DNA of 64,000 nucleotides, taken from Poa pratensis (lineage: Eukaryota > Streptophyta > Magnoliopsida > Poales > Poaceae). Each line of letters starts with the position of its first letter. Position 1 is the first letter of the stretch. The notes beneath the pieces were generated by a model. That model was not told the DNA's origin. It saw nothing but the letters and a program-made list of their open reading frames with translations, and made no database searches. Location: assembly GCA_947311845.1 (NCBI GenBank), contig CAMZMU010000123.1, forward strand, positions 18,721,976-18,785,975. The letters are read 5' to 3'. Made by a program: the position numbers and the translations under genes. Below, piece after piece: positions 33,126 to 43,382 of the stretch.

Positions 33126-35865
33126 CTAAGATTTCGATTTCCTAAGCAGACGATTGGCAGTCTCGAGTGCCCGGCGCTCCATGGTGTTCATGAAAACTTC
33201 AGCCAGTCGCGCGGCTGCTCCGCTCACCCCCTTCAGCGAAATGGGCTTCCCGTCTGGCTTCTGAGGGAACGCAGACAGTGCTGCCTCATAGTCGCAATCT
33301 ATCCCATGTCCCATAAGAAGCTTGATGGTGGACTCGGATCCGCGTACCGTGTTGGCGCGAGCAAAACCCGCCATGGTGGACGTCCCGGGGCCAAACACGT
33401 TGGCGAAGTCATCCACCGTCGACGGCACCACGCCAGTAGGGAACACCACTTGGTATACAGCACCAAGTGTGCTCGTTGATTTGGCGAGTGCTTCTTTCGC
33501 CTGGTTGCATAGAGCGCCTAAGCCGCCCACAGCCTGTTCCAGCGAAAGATCGTCACTCGCCACGTCTGCAGAGGCCGGTGCGCCAACAGCTTCTGCACAA
33601 TTCAAAACAGGCATAAGTACGACACTCGACAAGTTATATCGTCATATCAAAAGGAGAAAAAGATTACTCACCTCCCATGGCCTGCGCGAGTGCCGCGAGC
33701 TGGTCAGCATATTCTCGCTCGCGTGCAGCAGCTGAGTTGGTGGCGGCAGCCAGCTCTTTCTTCGATTCTTCGCGCTGCGCGGCGAGTGCGTCTTCCAGCT
33801 CCTTCTTCTCGCCTGGCCCAGCAAAAATTACGTGCATTCAATACTCGACAAAATCAGGCATTGCGAAAAGAAGTTGGGCAAAACAAAAGCAAAAAGGAGA
33901 ACTCACGACTGAGCCGCTCGAGCTCGGCGCGCATGGTGTCCCTCTCCTGCTCCACCTGGACATAAGCCTTGGCAGAATCTGCCAAGGTGTGGTAGAAGGG
34001 CTGCGAGCACACGGATTCAGCAAAAATCTAAAAATTCTCACAGACCTACAACTAAACGGGTCAAGCAAAAAAGTTACTCACGTGGTTCATCCACGGCTCA
34101 GGAGCCGCGACCGATGTCCCGACATCTGGAGTTGCCGCCTTGGCTGTTTCAACGACAGCGTCAGTGGCCATGGGCTGGGCAGCCTCGTTTCCAGTCGGTG
34201 CAGACTTCGAGTGCTCCACGGCTGGAACATTCTCGACTGGAGGAGTCCCAGGCTGGTTGTTTTCAGCACTGTGAGCAACACAACAAAACAAAAGGATGGT
34301 CAGCACAAAAATATGACAGCACAAACATTTTCATATCATACTCAAAAACACACATACCTGTGCTCCTCATCTTCCTCGTCTTCGGAGTCGCCAAAAATTG
34401 GTCCTCCAAAGGCTGGGGTACCACTCGACTGAAGCGGAAGAGTCGAGCTTGTTGAGCACGCACGCAAAGGAGCGGCTTGGAAAACAGGTGGTGAATCTGA
34501 TTCCTCGTCATCCTCCAAGCCTTGCTCCTTCGCGGGTGAACTGGCAGCAGAAGGCGCCTTCTTGGCCAGTCGACGCCGCTTCGGTTGCGCGGTATCGACT
34601 TCTTGGTCAGAAGGAGCCTTGTCTTCAGATTGGACTTCTTCTGCTGCTTCTTCCTCGACATCCTCCACATGTGAAGTGGTGGCGGAAGGGATGGGCGACT
34701 GATCCCCTTTCGGGTCCACCACCTGTGCCTGTGTTTCTTCAGTCTCGCCATTTTCAGGCAGAGGAGGAAGGGAGGCAGCAGTCGAGTGACCCTGCATAGC
34801 ACACATCACAAATTGCAAAGTCAGAATCAAAAATCGCGTATCACAAAACATGCGATGGCAAACTCTTCATTGCAAGCAGGCTATAACACATACATACCTC
34901 AAGCAAAGGGTTCTCCAACCCATATGGTGCAACAGGGCAGTCGACGTTGCAAGTGTCGCCTGTCGTCAAGTTGGTGATGTGTCGCACATGCGTCAGCAGC
35001 TCACTCCTTGAAAGCTCCTCTGGTTCATTCGGGTGATGTCACCCGCGCCTTCATACTCCCACATGGGGTGCGCTCGGGCACGGATGGGCCACACCCGCCT
35101 CTTCACAAAGGTGGCGATCAAATGAATGCCTGTGACCTTGTCCAGCAGTCCGTCGATTCGAGTCAGCAAAGGGCGTGCTTCCTCCATTTCTTCGGCTGAG
35201 AGCTGGTGATCCCACGCCTTGGTCCTGACGTAAGCTGCAGTCGAGAAGGTGGCGACTCCTTCTTGCTCGACACTCGCATAAAACCACCCTTTCCTCCAGC
35301 CTTGAGCGGAGTCGACGGTCTTCAGGCGGAAATAGCGGGTGTCGCTGCGCACCTGTATGCCGCAGCCGCCCACGGGGTAGGTGCGACCACCTCCTCTGTT
35401 GGGTCGCACCATGAATATGGTCTTCCATAGCGCCCAGCTGGGTGCGACGCCAAGGAAGCACTCGCATAGCGTGATAAAGCACGCAATATGCATAATACCG
35501 TTCGGGGTGAGATCGTGGATCTGCACCCCGTAGGCATAAAGGAGGCCACGAACAAAGTCGTGGAGGGGAAGCGAGAAGCCCCTGGATACAAACTCCGCAA
35601 AGCAAACGCGCTCGTTGGCGCGTGGTTCGGGGCATACCTCCTTAGGCGAGGGAGCGCGGACGGCGAGTTGCTCCGCGGGAGGCAGATATCCCTGCTCGCG
35701 GAGCTTGAGCAGATGGGCGTCCTTGACGGTGGACTTCGCCCAGTCCCCGCTGCCCTTCTTCAGCGCGGCGGATGCAGATGTACCCGCCGCGGCCTTCTTG
35801 CCCTTGGTCGCATCGGTCGCGGCGGCGGCAGCAGCACCACGCTTCGCACCTCCACCTTTCGCCAT
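33126..35865 (-). CDS. Antisense six-exon gene within the Gypsy element (Transposase_28-like)
   Basis: Minus-strand exons are 35865-34898, 34791-34358, 34268-34082, 34000-33907, 33812-33672 and 33592-33126. All five introns (79-106 bp) are GT-AG and every junction keeps phase. The N-terminus MAKGGGAKRG is Ala/Lys-rich. Exon 1 then matches the domain called putative gypsy type transposon (RVCFAEFVSRGFSLPLHDF, LTPNGIMHIACFITLCECFL, WALWKTIFMV). Exon 2 is acidic, with basic patches such as PKRRRLAKK that could be a nuclear signal. Exons 4-5 form a coiled coil (QERDTMRAELERLS, EKKELEDALAAQREESKK). The last exon ends RLLRKSKS at 33126. A one-base loss at 35022-35023 (CC on the minus strand) breaks exon 1 near its end. 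Antisense ORFs of this type are known in grass Tat elements; their role is unknown. Confidence 0.72.
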
Positions 35866-37145
35866 TGCTAAAGTGGAGGAGGTGTGGGGCAAAGAACTTG
35901 GGCGCAGAACAATGGAGGGGCAGCGCGAGGAAGGAGACGAGGGGCGGCGCAGGGGGCAAATGGCAAGTAAAAAACTTTGCCAGCGCCGTCCCCCCTATTT
36001 ACCACAGAGCGCAAAAACGATCGTAGCCGTTAAAACAAATCCATACGCTCCGCGCGAAATCTGGCCATACACGTGGCGGCCACGGAGAGCAACCGTCGCC
36101 GGCCACTCCGCCCACTACGCACGAGAATCCAGGAAGCCATCATCACGCCCCGTGAAAATAGTGCCCGAACGGTCAAATCAAGTCCACGCGGCGTCATCCC
36201 TGGTCAGCTCTGCAAAAACGGGCCCACAGAACAGGGTCACGTCTTATCAAAGCCTCTCCAGGCACGCCATCGTTTGTCAGAGATAGCAGTCGCAAAATGC
36301 GTCATTGCTGACGTTGTTCTCTCTTTCACAACTGGCATAAAAGTCACTCGATGATATCTTCGGGTGGTCTCTCGCATAAGTTTCGGTTGGTTTTTTAGCA
36401 AAAGTCATAGAGGCCAGTCGAAATTCTTTCGACTGCAGCATCACTCCCATCGGGAGCGTATCAAAAAATTTCTTTGACTAAAATGTGCAGGGTAAAAGAA
36501 TTTGAGATTATCCTCCATTGCAAGCAATAAAGCACAATCTCGGGGGCTACTCCCATCGGGAGCGCTGTCGCGCACCCGATAGAATAATGGCAAAAGTGTC
36601 AGTCGACGAACATTCGACTAAGTTCATAAGCAAAATCACACTCAAAATATTCCCGAGTTGATCCGACGATCCTTGGATGCTGCATGCATAAGTGCAAAGG
36701 TAAGACCCGCCGATCAGTCGAGCTGGGCTAAGGACCGCTCCAGCAGCGTTATCCTTAAATGTTCCGTGTCAGCAGACATGATGAAAATCCCCGACGGACG
36801 CGTTGGGTAGATTCAAAATTATACTGCAGTTCGATTCAGTAAGACCTCAACGGCCGTTTCGAGTCTGTCCAGTTTGTTCCAGATTCGAGTCCGGGGACTC
36901 GAGTTTGATTGAAAGCTAGTATGGTTTTGCCACAAATGGTAGTTAACCGGCCCCGATCCGTCGTGTGTGCCGGGCCTGCTAAGCTAATATCCCTTGATTA
37001 TCATAAGCAAAAACTCATAGTCGATGAAAACACTCGGCATTGCTAACATGTGCTATTTCATAAGAATTCTAAATACAGATGTAAAAAATATATATAACGT
37101 GCATGATGTATGAGTCCATGCCCGACTCTTCGAATCAGACAAGTA

Positions 37146-37157
37146 CTCGGGGGCTAC
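37146..37157 (+). other. Polypurine tract
   Basis: CTCGGGGGCTAC immediately precedes the 3' LTR, the position of the plus-strand primer. Confidence 0.7.
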
Positions 37158-37645
37158 TGACATGGGTATGCCTATCGGGTACCCTACCATGAGGGTACCT
37201 GGTGCACGTATCGACTAGGCCCAACTATCAGAGCCTACATGAAGCCCATGAAGGGAGGCCCACGAAGATGAAGTATCCTCAAGTTTGGCGAAGCAATAGT
37301 CGGTTTAGAGTTTCCTTACTTGTAAATCGAGTCGGTTACGAACACCCGGGACCCAGCCTATTATTTAAGGACTGGGAGGGCCATCGAACCAGACAACGAA
37401 CCACCAGAGCCACAAACCCTAGCGAGATCGACATCTCGCCGGGATCCTTGTAACCATCATATTCACAAATCAATAACAGACAGGCAGGACGTAGGGGTGT
37501 TACCTCCACACGAGGGCCCTGAACCTGGGTAAAATCTTTGCCCTGCTTGTCAGCCGACGATACTTCCAGCTCTACCACGTTCTCTCCCCCATATTCATAA
37601 CCTAGGGACCTTAACCATGGGTCTTGATGAACCAACCCCTCGTCA
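37158..37645 (+). repeat. 3' LTR of the Gypsy element
   Basis: It is 488 bp, one base shorter than the 5' LTR and about 98.7% identical by eye. It is followed by the target duplication GATAG. Confidence 0.95.
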
Positions 37646-37650
37646 GATAG

Positions 37651-37850
37651 TTTTATGCTTTTTTGATAGAATTATACCTTATGGAAGTGGGAACAAAACC
37701 AGATACAAAAAAGAAATTTGGAATGTAAAGATATCTCTAGCTATGCCTTTTCCTACATTACACAACCTGTTTTTTTTAGCAAGAATGCAAAGGTTGATAA
37801 AGATGTTTAACGAGGGGGACTTTTCTTTAGTTTAGAAGATGTTTGTGGAG
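37651..37850 (+). mobile_element. Degenerate LINE, right part after the Gypsy insertion
   Basis: The sequence continues the LINE interrupted at 22943. The plus frame encodes IIPYGSGNKTRYKKEIWNV and LARMQRLIKMFNEGDFSL, matching the post-RT segment typical of plant L1 elements (the region naming the enclosing weak W-rich motif). Stops and the lack of a tail show it is dead. Confidence 0.55.
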
Positions 37851-37885
37851 GTGATTTGCCATCGAGGGGAACAAACTCTTGGAGA

Positions 37886-38098
37886 TTATTAATGGGTCTA
37901 GAAGTGAAGGAAATAGATTTGGCTCCTGAGCTCACATGCTTCTGTTATGTTAAACAAAATTATAAAAAATAGTAAACATATTTTAAAATTCTTTATTAAT
38001 GGGTCTAGAAGTGAAGGAAATAGATTTGGCTCCTGAGCTCACATGCTTCTGTTATGTTAAACAAAATTATAAAAATAGTAAACATATTTTAAAATTCT
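37886..38098. repeat. 107-bp tandem duplication
   Basis: Two adjacent copies (37886-37992 and 37993-38098) are almost identical, differing mainly by one A in an A-run. The unit includes the outer arm of the fold-back element that follows. Confidence 0.92.
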
Positions 38099-38409
38099 TA
38101 AAATAGTTGGAGACAAACATATACAAGTTTGAAACATACGTGCACAGTTTCGGAATGAAATGACATTTTGTATACTCTATGCAAAAATAACAAAATCAGT
38201 GGCCAAAATAGGATCTATAAATACATTTTTGAAAGCATTGGTTTTATTTTTTCGCACGGAGCACAAAAACTGTCATTTCATTCCGAAACTGTGCACGTGA
38301 GTTGACCACTTGTATATATTTGTCTCCAATTTTTTTCAAAATTGTTTGATACGTTTTACTATTTTTATAATTTTGTTTAACATAATAGGTGCATGTGAGC
38401 TCAGGAACC
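38028..38409. mobile_element. Fold-back MITE with long inverted arms
   Basis: The left end GGCTCCTGAGCTCACATGC is mirrored by GCATGTGAGCTCAGGAACC at the right. Pairing continues inward through TTATGTTAAACAAAATTATA, GGAGACAAACATATACAAG and CAGTTTCGGAATGAAATGACA, giving arms of roughly 130 bp around a short loop. It is non-coding. The superfamily is not assigned because no clear target duplication is seen. Confidence 0.8.
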
Positions 38410-40104
38410 AAAACGCCTCTCCAATGATGATAGATGGACTGGAAACTGTGGTAGAAAGGTTTTTGTGTGAAAACCTTGTACACCACTTTGTAGACCACTA
38501 GAAAAAAGTAAACATCTTTGGTCCCTCAAACTAGAGGCCACGATCAAAAAACTCCTTTGCCTATTCAAGTGGTGGACAATTTTGAATAAAGATAATTTGG
38601 AAATAAATGGAAATGGGAAACAGAATGTATGATATTTTAAGTTTCAAGACTAGGAGAAAATGCAGTTGAAATATGTCTAGCTTCTATCACGTGGACACTA
38701 TGTAAAACTAGGAACAAAGTTTGCATTTTTCATATTATGTCTAGGGATCCAATTCATGTCATTTCTCATATATGCTATTGGATTGATTGTTAGAGCGATT
38801 TGTTGAAACAGGTGTGACACACACTTGGGCGACAAACTGAGAAGCTGAGGATTGTGACTAGGGAGATCTTTAATCATTATAGAGGTTGAGCACCAACATG
38901 TCAAAAGATTCGACGACCGGTAGCAATCGTTAGGAAGATTCAATATTAGTGTTGTTGTACTTGTTAGTTAGCATGCTTTCTAATTTTGTCGGCTTCCATT
39001 TATTCTTTGCTAGTGTTGTGGCATGTGTGATGCAACCCTCTTTTACTTTCGTGCGTGAAACCTTGTAGTCACATTAAGGGTCTATTTAATTCGCAAAATT
39101 CCGAAAACGGAGAAATATGAAAACCATGGCTAGGGTTGCAATGTGCATTCCATTCTTAAAGGTTTCATATGCATCAAAGTTTGTTTGATTTCATCAGAGA
39201 AAAAAAAAACATATTCTTACAAAGTGTTTTGAGTGAATGTTAGATTTCATATGCAATGTAGAGCAAATGGTTCCTTTAAAAGTTGTATAAGATTCAATCC
39301 TACAAACCAAACAATCACTATATTAAAAATATTACAAGTCTTCAAAAATTATATGAAAATCCTTTGAACGAAATACATGCCATCTTTCATAAAACACACA
39401 CGGGATGAATTCTCACTCTAGTTTTTCACTGTTTCCCACGGTGTCTCGTTCAGTCTGTTGCCAACCACTGAAACACATTCAACCAAGTGCCAGCCTAGCG
39501 CCAGTCAGGAGGGCTATAGGACCAACCTGCTGCTGTAGTGCCGCAGTACCGCCGAAGTACTCCTCCACAGTACCGTGGTATACGACTGTTTGCCATACAC
39601 CCTCCAGGCACCGGGCCCATGAAGCAGTGACCCCCAACGTACCAGAAAAAACTCAAACGGCCTCCTTCTCCTAGACTTGCCTGCCCTCCCTCTCCCCCAA
39701 CGTTCGTATCTCCCGTGCTGCTGCTGTCCCCAGCCAGCCGAGCAGAGTAGGGCGAGTTTCAAACGCCTCGAGAAGCCAACCTGCTTTTACCCACTCCCGC
39801 AGTGCCCACTTTACCCTACCCCGCCGCGATCACCAATTTGCCCCGCGGTGTCGCACGCAGTCGCGCTCACGCTACGCCGGCTACGGTCCCCGAGGGACAA
39901 AGCGAGGGGGGCACAAGCGTAACTTGCTCCCCCTGCTACAGCTGGGTGCGAGCAGGATCACGCAAAAGCCAGCTGTCAGTGACCGTTCGGGCAGCCCCTC
40001 TTTACTTTGGCCTCAGAAAGAGAGCACCACCCCTCACTCGTACGTCACGCGCTCTCACCACCTTTGCTCCACTGTCCCCCTTCACTCCTCTGTCCCCTCC
40101 CCTC
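38410..40104. other. Intergenic and promoter region of second EXORDIUM-like gene
   Basis: 39076-39330 looks like a weak relative of the GTTTGGTT-end MITEs. From about 39670 the DNA becomes pyrimidine- and C-rich, typical of a grass core promoter (Y-patches such as CCCTCCCTCTCCCCC). No other gene is recognised. Confidence 0.4.
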
Positions 40105-40111
40105 TATAAAA
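40105..40111 (+). promoter_or_regulatory. TATA box of second EXORDIUM-like gene
   Basis: TATAAAA in the context CCCCTCTATAAAACCCC lies 96 bp before the ATG, which implies transcription starting near 40137 and a short 5' UTR. Confidence 0.75.
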
Positions 40112-40206
40112 CCCCAGCTGACTCCCCACCACCAATCCACAACCAAAAATAGAGCATCTGCATCAGCAACTACAAGACCACCACAGGCATAGCACAGCAG
40201 CTAGCA

Positions 40207-41159
40207 ATGGCTTCCTCCTCCTCCTCCTCCTTGAGCTCCATGGCATTGTCGCTGCTAGTCTTCGCAATGCTGCTCCAGACCTGCCTCGCCACGCGCCGCC
40301 TCACCGCCCTCGTGCAGGAGCAGCCCATCACCATGGAGTACCACAAGGGCGCGCTCCTCACCGGCCGCATCGCCGTCAACCTCGTCTGGTACGGCAACTT
40401 CTCCGCCTCCCAGCGCGCCGTGCTCACCGACTTGGTCTCCTCCCTCGCCACCTCCCCTCCCCTCAACAGCCAGAGCCGTCCGTCGCCACCTGGTTCAAGA
40501 CGGCGCGCAAGTACTACGACGCCACCTCCGGGACGGCCCGCTTCCCGACCCTCTCCCTCAACTCCCACGTCCTCGACCAGTCCTACACCCTCGGCCGCCG
40601 CCTCCGCGAGAAGGACCTCGTCCGCCTGGCCGCCCGCGGCGGGCCCAGGCGCGCCATCAACGTGGTGCTGACCGCGCACGACGTGGCCGTCGACGGGTTC
40701 TGCTCCAGCCGCTGCGGCTCCCACGGCGCGTCCCCGCGGTCCCGCCACGGCCGCTTCGCGTACGTCTGGGTCGGCAACCCGGCGACGCAGTGCGCCGGGC
40801 AGTGCGCGTGGCCCTACCACCAGCCGCAGTACGGGCCGCAGACCGCGCCCCTCGCGCCCCCCAACGGCGACGTGGGTGTAGACGGCATGGTGGTCTCCCT
40901 CGCGTCCATGCTCGTCGGCACCCTCACCAACCCGTTCGGCAACGGGTTCTTCCAAGGGCCGGCGGAGGCGCCGCTCGAGGCCGCCACGGCGTGCGCCGGC
41001 GTGTACGGCAAGGGGGCGTACCCCGGCTACGCGGGCTCGCTGCTGGTGGATCCCGCCACCGGCGCCAGCTACAACGCCAACGGAGCCCATGGCCGGAAGT
41101 ACCTGGTCCCGGCCCTCGTCGACCCCGACACGTCCGCCTGCTCCACCCCACTGGGATAG
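40207..41159 (+). CDS. EXL: EXORDIUM-like secreted protein, apparent frameshift
   Basis: The ATG opens a frame with a Ser-rich start and signal peptide ([15 protein letters not shown]), then INLVWYG-type family sequence ([16 protein letters not shown]). After about codon 85 the family sequence jumps to the next frame (from [13 protein letters not shown] at 40479 onward) and stays open to the stop at 41157-41159. That second frame includes [45 protein letters not shown] and [16 protein letters not shown]. The shift lies in the C-rich tract 40450-40463 and equals one missing base; with it the protein would be about 317 aa, normal for PHI-1 family proteins. Upstream TATA and 5' UTR look intact. 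Either a recent null allele or a consensus error; I favour the latter. Confidence 0.88.
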
Positions 41160-42138
41160 ATGGAGGTGTACGTAGGATGGTGATTAATGGTGTAGTTATT
41201 ATAGTTGCGGTGGTGTCGTTGCTGTGTGGAGAGTGTTCCACGCGGGCTAATCTCTGTGTGCCTGTGGAGGCGATGAAATGAAATTCTTTCATTTGTTGGA
41301 TGAAAAAAAAACTTATTAATGTAAGAGGGCATTGTTCGGAAAACTGACACTACGATTTGGTTGTTTGGTGCACTGCACACTTTGTCTCTGTTCGTTGAAT
41401 CTAGTCAGACTTATGAAAAAAATTCTCCATTAACTAAGACACGAAGGTATATATGCCTGCCTTGGTCACTCACGTGCTTGCAGATCCCAGCAAATTGACA
41501 GTTGAGAAATAAGTGGATGAACTCGAACTGCTAACATAAAAAATACGCGCTGTCAGGCATAGGAAATACTTTGTGTGCCCTGGGGACTGCGAAATGCGCG
41601 AGCATGTCCTCGATCTGCATGCGCGAGCGGAATCGCATTGCTCCTCTCGAAAAGGAATCCTATTGCTTGCTCCGGATGTGGTCTGTAATGTAAAACGGAG
41701 TCTGCGACTCGCGACGTAAAAAAAGATGAGAACGTATCGTATGGATTCAGAGCTGCGTACCCGATGAATCCGCAGTAGAACAGAATCAGTAAAATTCGCA
41801 TGGACAAAAGCGACATGAACCGGCTGCCTGGCAGTCTGGTGCACGATATCGATGGATGCCGTTGAAACAATTTATGATGTCCCGTGACGTAAACCTGGGA
41901 AAGGGGAATGTCTCCGGTCACCCAGACCCAGTGAAGTGCCCAGATAGACGGAACATCGATGCAGAATTGAGGCGACCGGCAATTTGCGCATAGCCTGCTT
42001 TGTTACGCTGGCGTTCTTGCCGCTGTGACCTTCAATTGTTTTTTTTTGTCAAAAAGGTGACCTTTAAGTTTTGACCATCAAGAGTACGAAACCACAGACA
42101 AGATATTATAGAAGACAAACGATTCAGCACAACACAAA
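41160..42138. other. 3' flank and intergenic DNA
   Basis: The first 200 bp or so are the likely 3' UTR. The rest shows no recognisable gene or transposon end. Confidence 0.4.
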
Positions 42139-42223
42139 CCGACCTTAGCTCAGTTGGTAGAGCGGAGGACTGTAGTGTTGCAGAATAATCCTTAGGTCGC
42201 TGGTTCGAATCCGGCAGGTCGGA
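42139..42223 (+). tRNA. tRNA-Tyr (GTA) with 12-nt intron
   Basis: The acceptor stem CCGACCT pairs with AGGTCGG, with discriminator A at 42223. The D-arm contains TAGCTCAGTTGGTAGAGC. Anticodon GTA is at 42172-42174, followed by G37 and an intron at 42176-42187. The T-arm is GCTGG-TTCGAAT-CCGGC. An intron after position 37 is the rule for plant tRNA-Tyr genes and is removed by the tRNA splicing endonuclease. Internal A and B boxes (TAGCTCAGTTGG, GGTTCGAATCC) are intact and T-runs follow, so the gene looks functional. Confidence 0.96.
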
Positions 42224-43155
42224 TATTTATTTTTAGCCTTTTTTGTTGTTGTGATGAACAACAAATTTTAAGACACAAAAAACTTAAAAACAAAATGAGG
42301 ACAGCGGCCTCCCTTGTCCATGTAGGCCCATTATTGGACCTACGTTTTTCATTCTCAGATGATACAAGTCCACGAGAGGAAAATAAGAAGGTGAGGCCCG
42401 TCCGAAGTTTTGCTTCTCCTTAGTTGGGCTGGGCGCTGGCCATTTAAGGTCTAATGAACCGTACCAACCGGCAACCGCCCAGCGAGCAGGTTTCGAAGCA
42501 GTACTTCGTTAGCCCAAAGCCCCAAACCCAAAGACACGGCATAAGGCACATATTACTTTCTCTATTCTCCCCTCGAAAAAAAAATTACTTTCTCAATTCT
42601 AAAAAAACTCTGAACTAGCCCAAAATTGCCTTCAATCTCCATTGAACACAAAATCCTAACATAGAAGAACGAATATCTAAGGCACTTTTTCTGCAGCTTC
42701 TCTATCTGAATCATGGCGTGAGTTCGAGATGCTGAAGTTAAAGGTGGCGGTTTCGGAAAACGGTTACGAAACTTCTAGTTGTTGTTTTAGCTGGCACTGA
42801 CTGCTCCAATTTTGCTCTGCTCCGCTTCACGGGGATTAAACCGTGTGCAAATGCAATCTCCAGGCTCTGCGCCTCTGCCGCGAGTATCATTTGTGATGCA
42901 GAGTACTCCACTGAAGTTGCAATTATATGTGATCTTTTAGCCACAGAATAAGATAAAACTTCTGGAGTTGAACCAACGAATACGACGGTCTCTCTTAGTG
43001 GTGATGTTCCACCGTTCTTCTTACTTAAACGTGACGGGCTCCTCCCTTGTGGCCCTCATTCTTTTTAGTTGGGTATTGCAGTCACCATGCAGAGTTACAC
43101 AAAGTCGGTTCAGAAATAGTATAACAGGGTGCAAACGCCGGGAGTGGTGTTTTGG
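42224..43155. other. Intergenic, nothing recognised
   Basis: A minus-strand frame at 42738-42944 faintly recalls the RNase H-like tail of retroelements (AEAQSLEIAFAHGL), but too weakly to call. Confidence 0.35.
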
Positions 43156-43382
43156 CTCCCGGATGCATATGCACCCTTTATTTAAAATGCATTTTACACA
43201 TATTTTAAAATATCAAAAAATTTGGGAAACATGTTCGCTCATAAATCTCAACATGTTATGTGTTCACAAAGTCGTTTTACGAACACATATAATATGAAGA
43301 TGTATCCGCGAAATTTTAGTTCAGATTTTTTTGACATTTTAAAATAAGTTTTTCAAATACCGGGTGCATATGCACCCGGGTG
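43156..43382. mobile_element. Short inverted-repeat MITE
   Basis: The left terminus CTCCCGGATGCATATGCACC is mirrored by GGTGCATATGCACCCGGG at the right, with A/T-rich inner arms containing TTTTAAAATATC and its complement. The interior is non-coding. Similar GCATATGC-centred termini occur in other repeats near 47740 and 55742. Confidence 0.65.

Larger units (their letters stand above)
22944..37645 (+). mobile_element. Complete Tat-lineage Gypsy LTR retrotransposon, 14.7 kb
   Basis: It is bounded by LTRs of 489 and 488 bp starting TGACATGGGTATGCC and ending CTCGTCA, with 5-bp target duplication GATAG on both sides (22939-22943, 37646-37650). Order: 5' LTR, PBS, gag, protease, RT, RNase H, second RNase H-like domain, integrase, about 0.5 kb with repeated CTCGGGGGCT motifs, antisense genes, PPT, 3' LTR. 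RT-RNH-aRNH-INT order with an antisense reading region is characteristic of the Tat lineage. The LTRs differ by about six substitutions and one 1-bp indel, roughly half a million years at 1.3e-8 per site per year. A CACTA element is inserted in pol. I cannot name the family. Confidence 0.93.

Noticed and set aside
37158..37645. 3' LTR read as a possible gene end (MGLDEPTPRQ... frame)
   Set aside because: The same frame starts in both LTRs and only in the 5' copy leads into gag-like sequence.
40170..41090. Long minus-strand open frame opposite the second EXORDIUM-like gene
   Set aside because: Same shadow effect; low-complexity Arg/Gly/Ala translation.
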